Positions 62,998 through 64,000 of a stretch of 64,000 nt of DNA are shown here, one piece after another. Position 1 is the first letter of the stretch. Each line of letters opens with the position of its first letter. The stretch comes from Hoplostethus atlanticus (lineage: Eukaryota > Chordata > Actinopteri > Trachichthyiformes > Trachichthyidae). The notes below the pieces were generated by a model. That model was not told the origin of the DNA and searched no databases. It worked only from the letters and a program-made list of their open reading frames with translations. A program made the position numbers and the translations under genes. The stretch is from assembly GCA_034670405.1 (NCBI GenBank), contig JAXDDX010000058.1, positions 62,001 to 126,000 of the forward strand, read 5' to 3'.

Positions 62998-64000
62998 TCA
63001 CACATTCACACAGACATACACATCACACACGCAAGTTGCAAGTTAAAAGACTCAGCAGACTATATTTGGAGATGGCAAATATACAGCAGATAATTACTAA
63101 GAAAAATTGTTCTAGGGTTCAATAGTGCATGAAATGTCGGCCTTTCATGAAAGAAAGAAAATCTATTTTTTCCACTCCTCTTTTATACATCTAAACTGAG
63201 GTGGACAACTGTCACCTGCCAACAGCAATCTTCATGCCATGCAAATCTACAAGACTAGATCCAAAGAACAAATAGGGAGAACATTTTACCGTGGAGTTAC
63301 GGTTTCAGCACCTGTTTGCGTCGTGAACCATCTCTATCCAGCAGAAAACTCCACAGCACAGTAAAAGTACATCTGTAGCGCATTTTGTTATAAATCAAGG
63401 GATTTCACAACACAACACACAACATGACCTTCCTTCTGAGTCACATGTAATTCTTCTAATCCAGGTTGATCTCAGTTGGTTTGTTTCTACGGTGGATCGG
63501 ACTCAATAGAATAATATTTCTACAGCACATTTAGAGGGCATATGGTTTGGCATTGATCCACTAGAAGAATTTAATGGTAATACACAAATACATATCAAGT
63601 TTAACTTTACAATCAAACATTGCAAGGTATGACTGTACTCACATTAAACATATAGAAATATTATTACAGAAAAGTTACGCTTTAGGTCAGTCTGAACTTT
63701 TTTGCCCTTGTTTTGGAGACAGCTGGAGATAATAGTGTGTCATACTCTTGTTCAGGTGTTACAAGAACACAATCATAAAACAGGTTTTACAGGGCTCGTA
63801 CTCATTTATCCCACACCAATTACTATCCTTCCAATGTTAGTTTGACTAGTCTTTGCCTTACATCCAGAATAAATCAATCAAAATCAGATGGTTTAACTGC
63901 CTCTGTGAAGTATGTGTGATGAATTTACATGACAAGGTATGAACAAAGGGCTTTTATTTATTTAAAAAAAAAATTTAATTTAATCCACAGGAAAGCTTCC

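Larger units (their letters stand above)
60938..64000. other. Intergenic, no gene seen
   Basis: Apart from the listed microsatellites, I find no recognisable exon, RNA gene or bounded mobile element to the right edge. Confidence 0.45.

Overview
This is an intron-rich vertebrate nuclear sequence, almost certainly from a teleost fish. All genes have GT-AG introns. The window also holds dinucleotide and tetranucleotide microsatellites, a tRNA-derived SINE family, a 5'-truncated fish-type LINE and several short terminal-inverted-repeat (TIR) elements. No species-level call is possible from sequence alone.

Layout. (1) 757-18665, minus strand: ap3d1, the delta subunit of the AP-3 adaptor; 23 exons are resolved and the C-terminal part lies off the left edge. 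(2) 20301-27426, minus: hdgfl2, a PWWP/IBD chromatin reader, 16 exons, with an apparent single-base insertion in the penultimate exon. (3) 29286-30822, minus: fam32a, a small nuclear/spliceosomal protein, 4 exons. (4) 31588-33334, plus: mrpl54, a mitochondrial large-subunit ribosomal protein, 3 exons, head-to-head with fam32a across a 765-bp interval that contains a foldback element. (5) 34575-42954, plus: a MALT1-family paracaspase (death domain, Ig domains, caspase-like domain, C-terminal Ig domain), 16 coding exons, with two single-base frame breaks. (6) 44237-53503, plus: safb, a SAP/RRM scaffold attachment factor, 21 coding exons, frame intact, with a 14-alanine tract beside its RRM. (7) 54420-64000: no supportable gene; microsatellites, one LINE 3' end, and a fragment that matches a malt intron in inverted orientation.

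The genes are not a functional operon. Five of them (ap3d1, hdgfl2, fam32a, mrpl54, safb) have human orthologues on the short arm of chromosome 19, whereas human MALT1 is on chromosome 18q. The paracaspase here is therefore probably a paralogue from the 18/19 whole-genome-duplication pair, not MALT1 itself.

The most interesting points are: three single-base insertions in two otherwise well-conserved genes (two of them in GGGG runs), which are either assembly errors or, for malt, early decay; the malt paralogue's location; an inverted-repeat element inside a bidirectional promoter; a possible alternative terminal exon in safb; UG-repeat 3' splice sites; and a 15-bp perfect hairpin in the gene desert. 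I found no CRISPR array, rRNA, intact tRNA gene or bacterial-type system.
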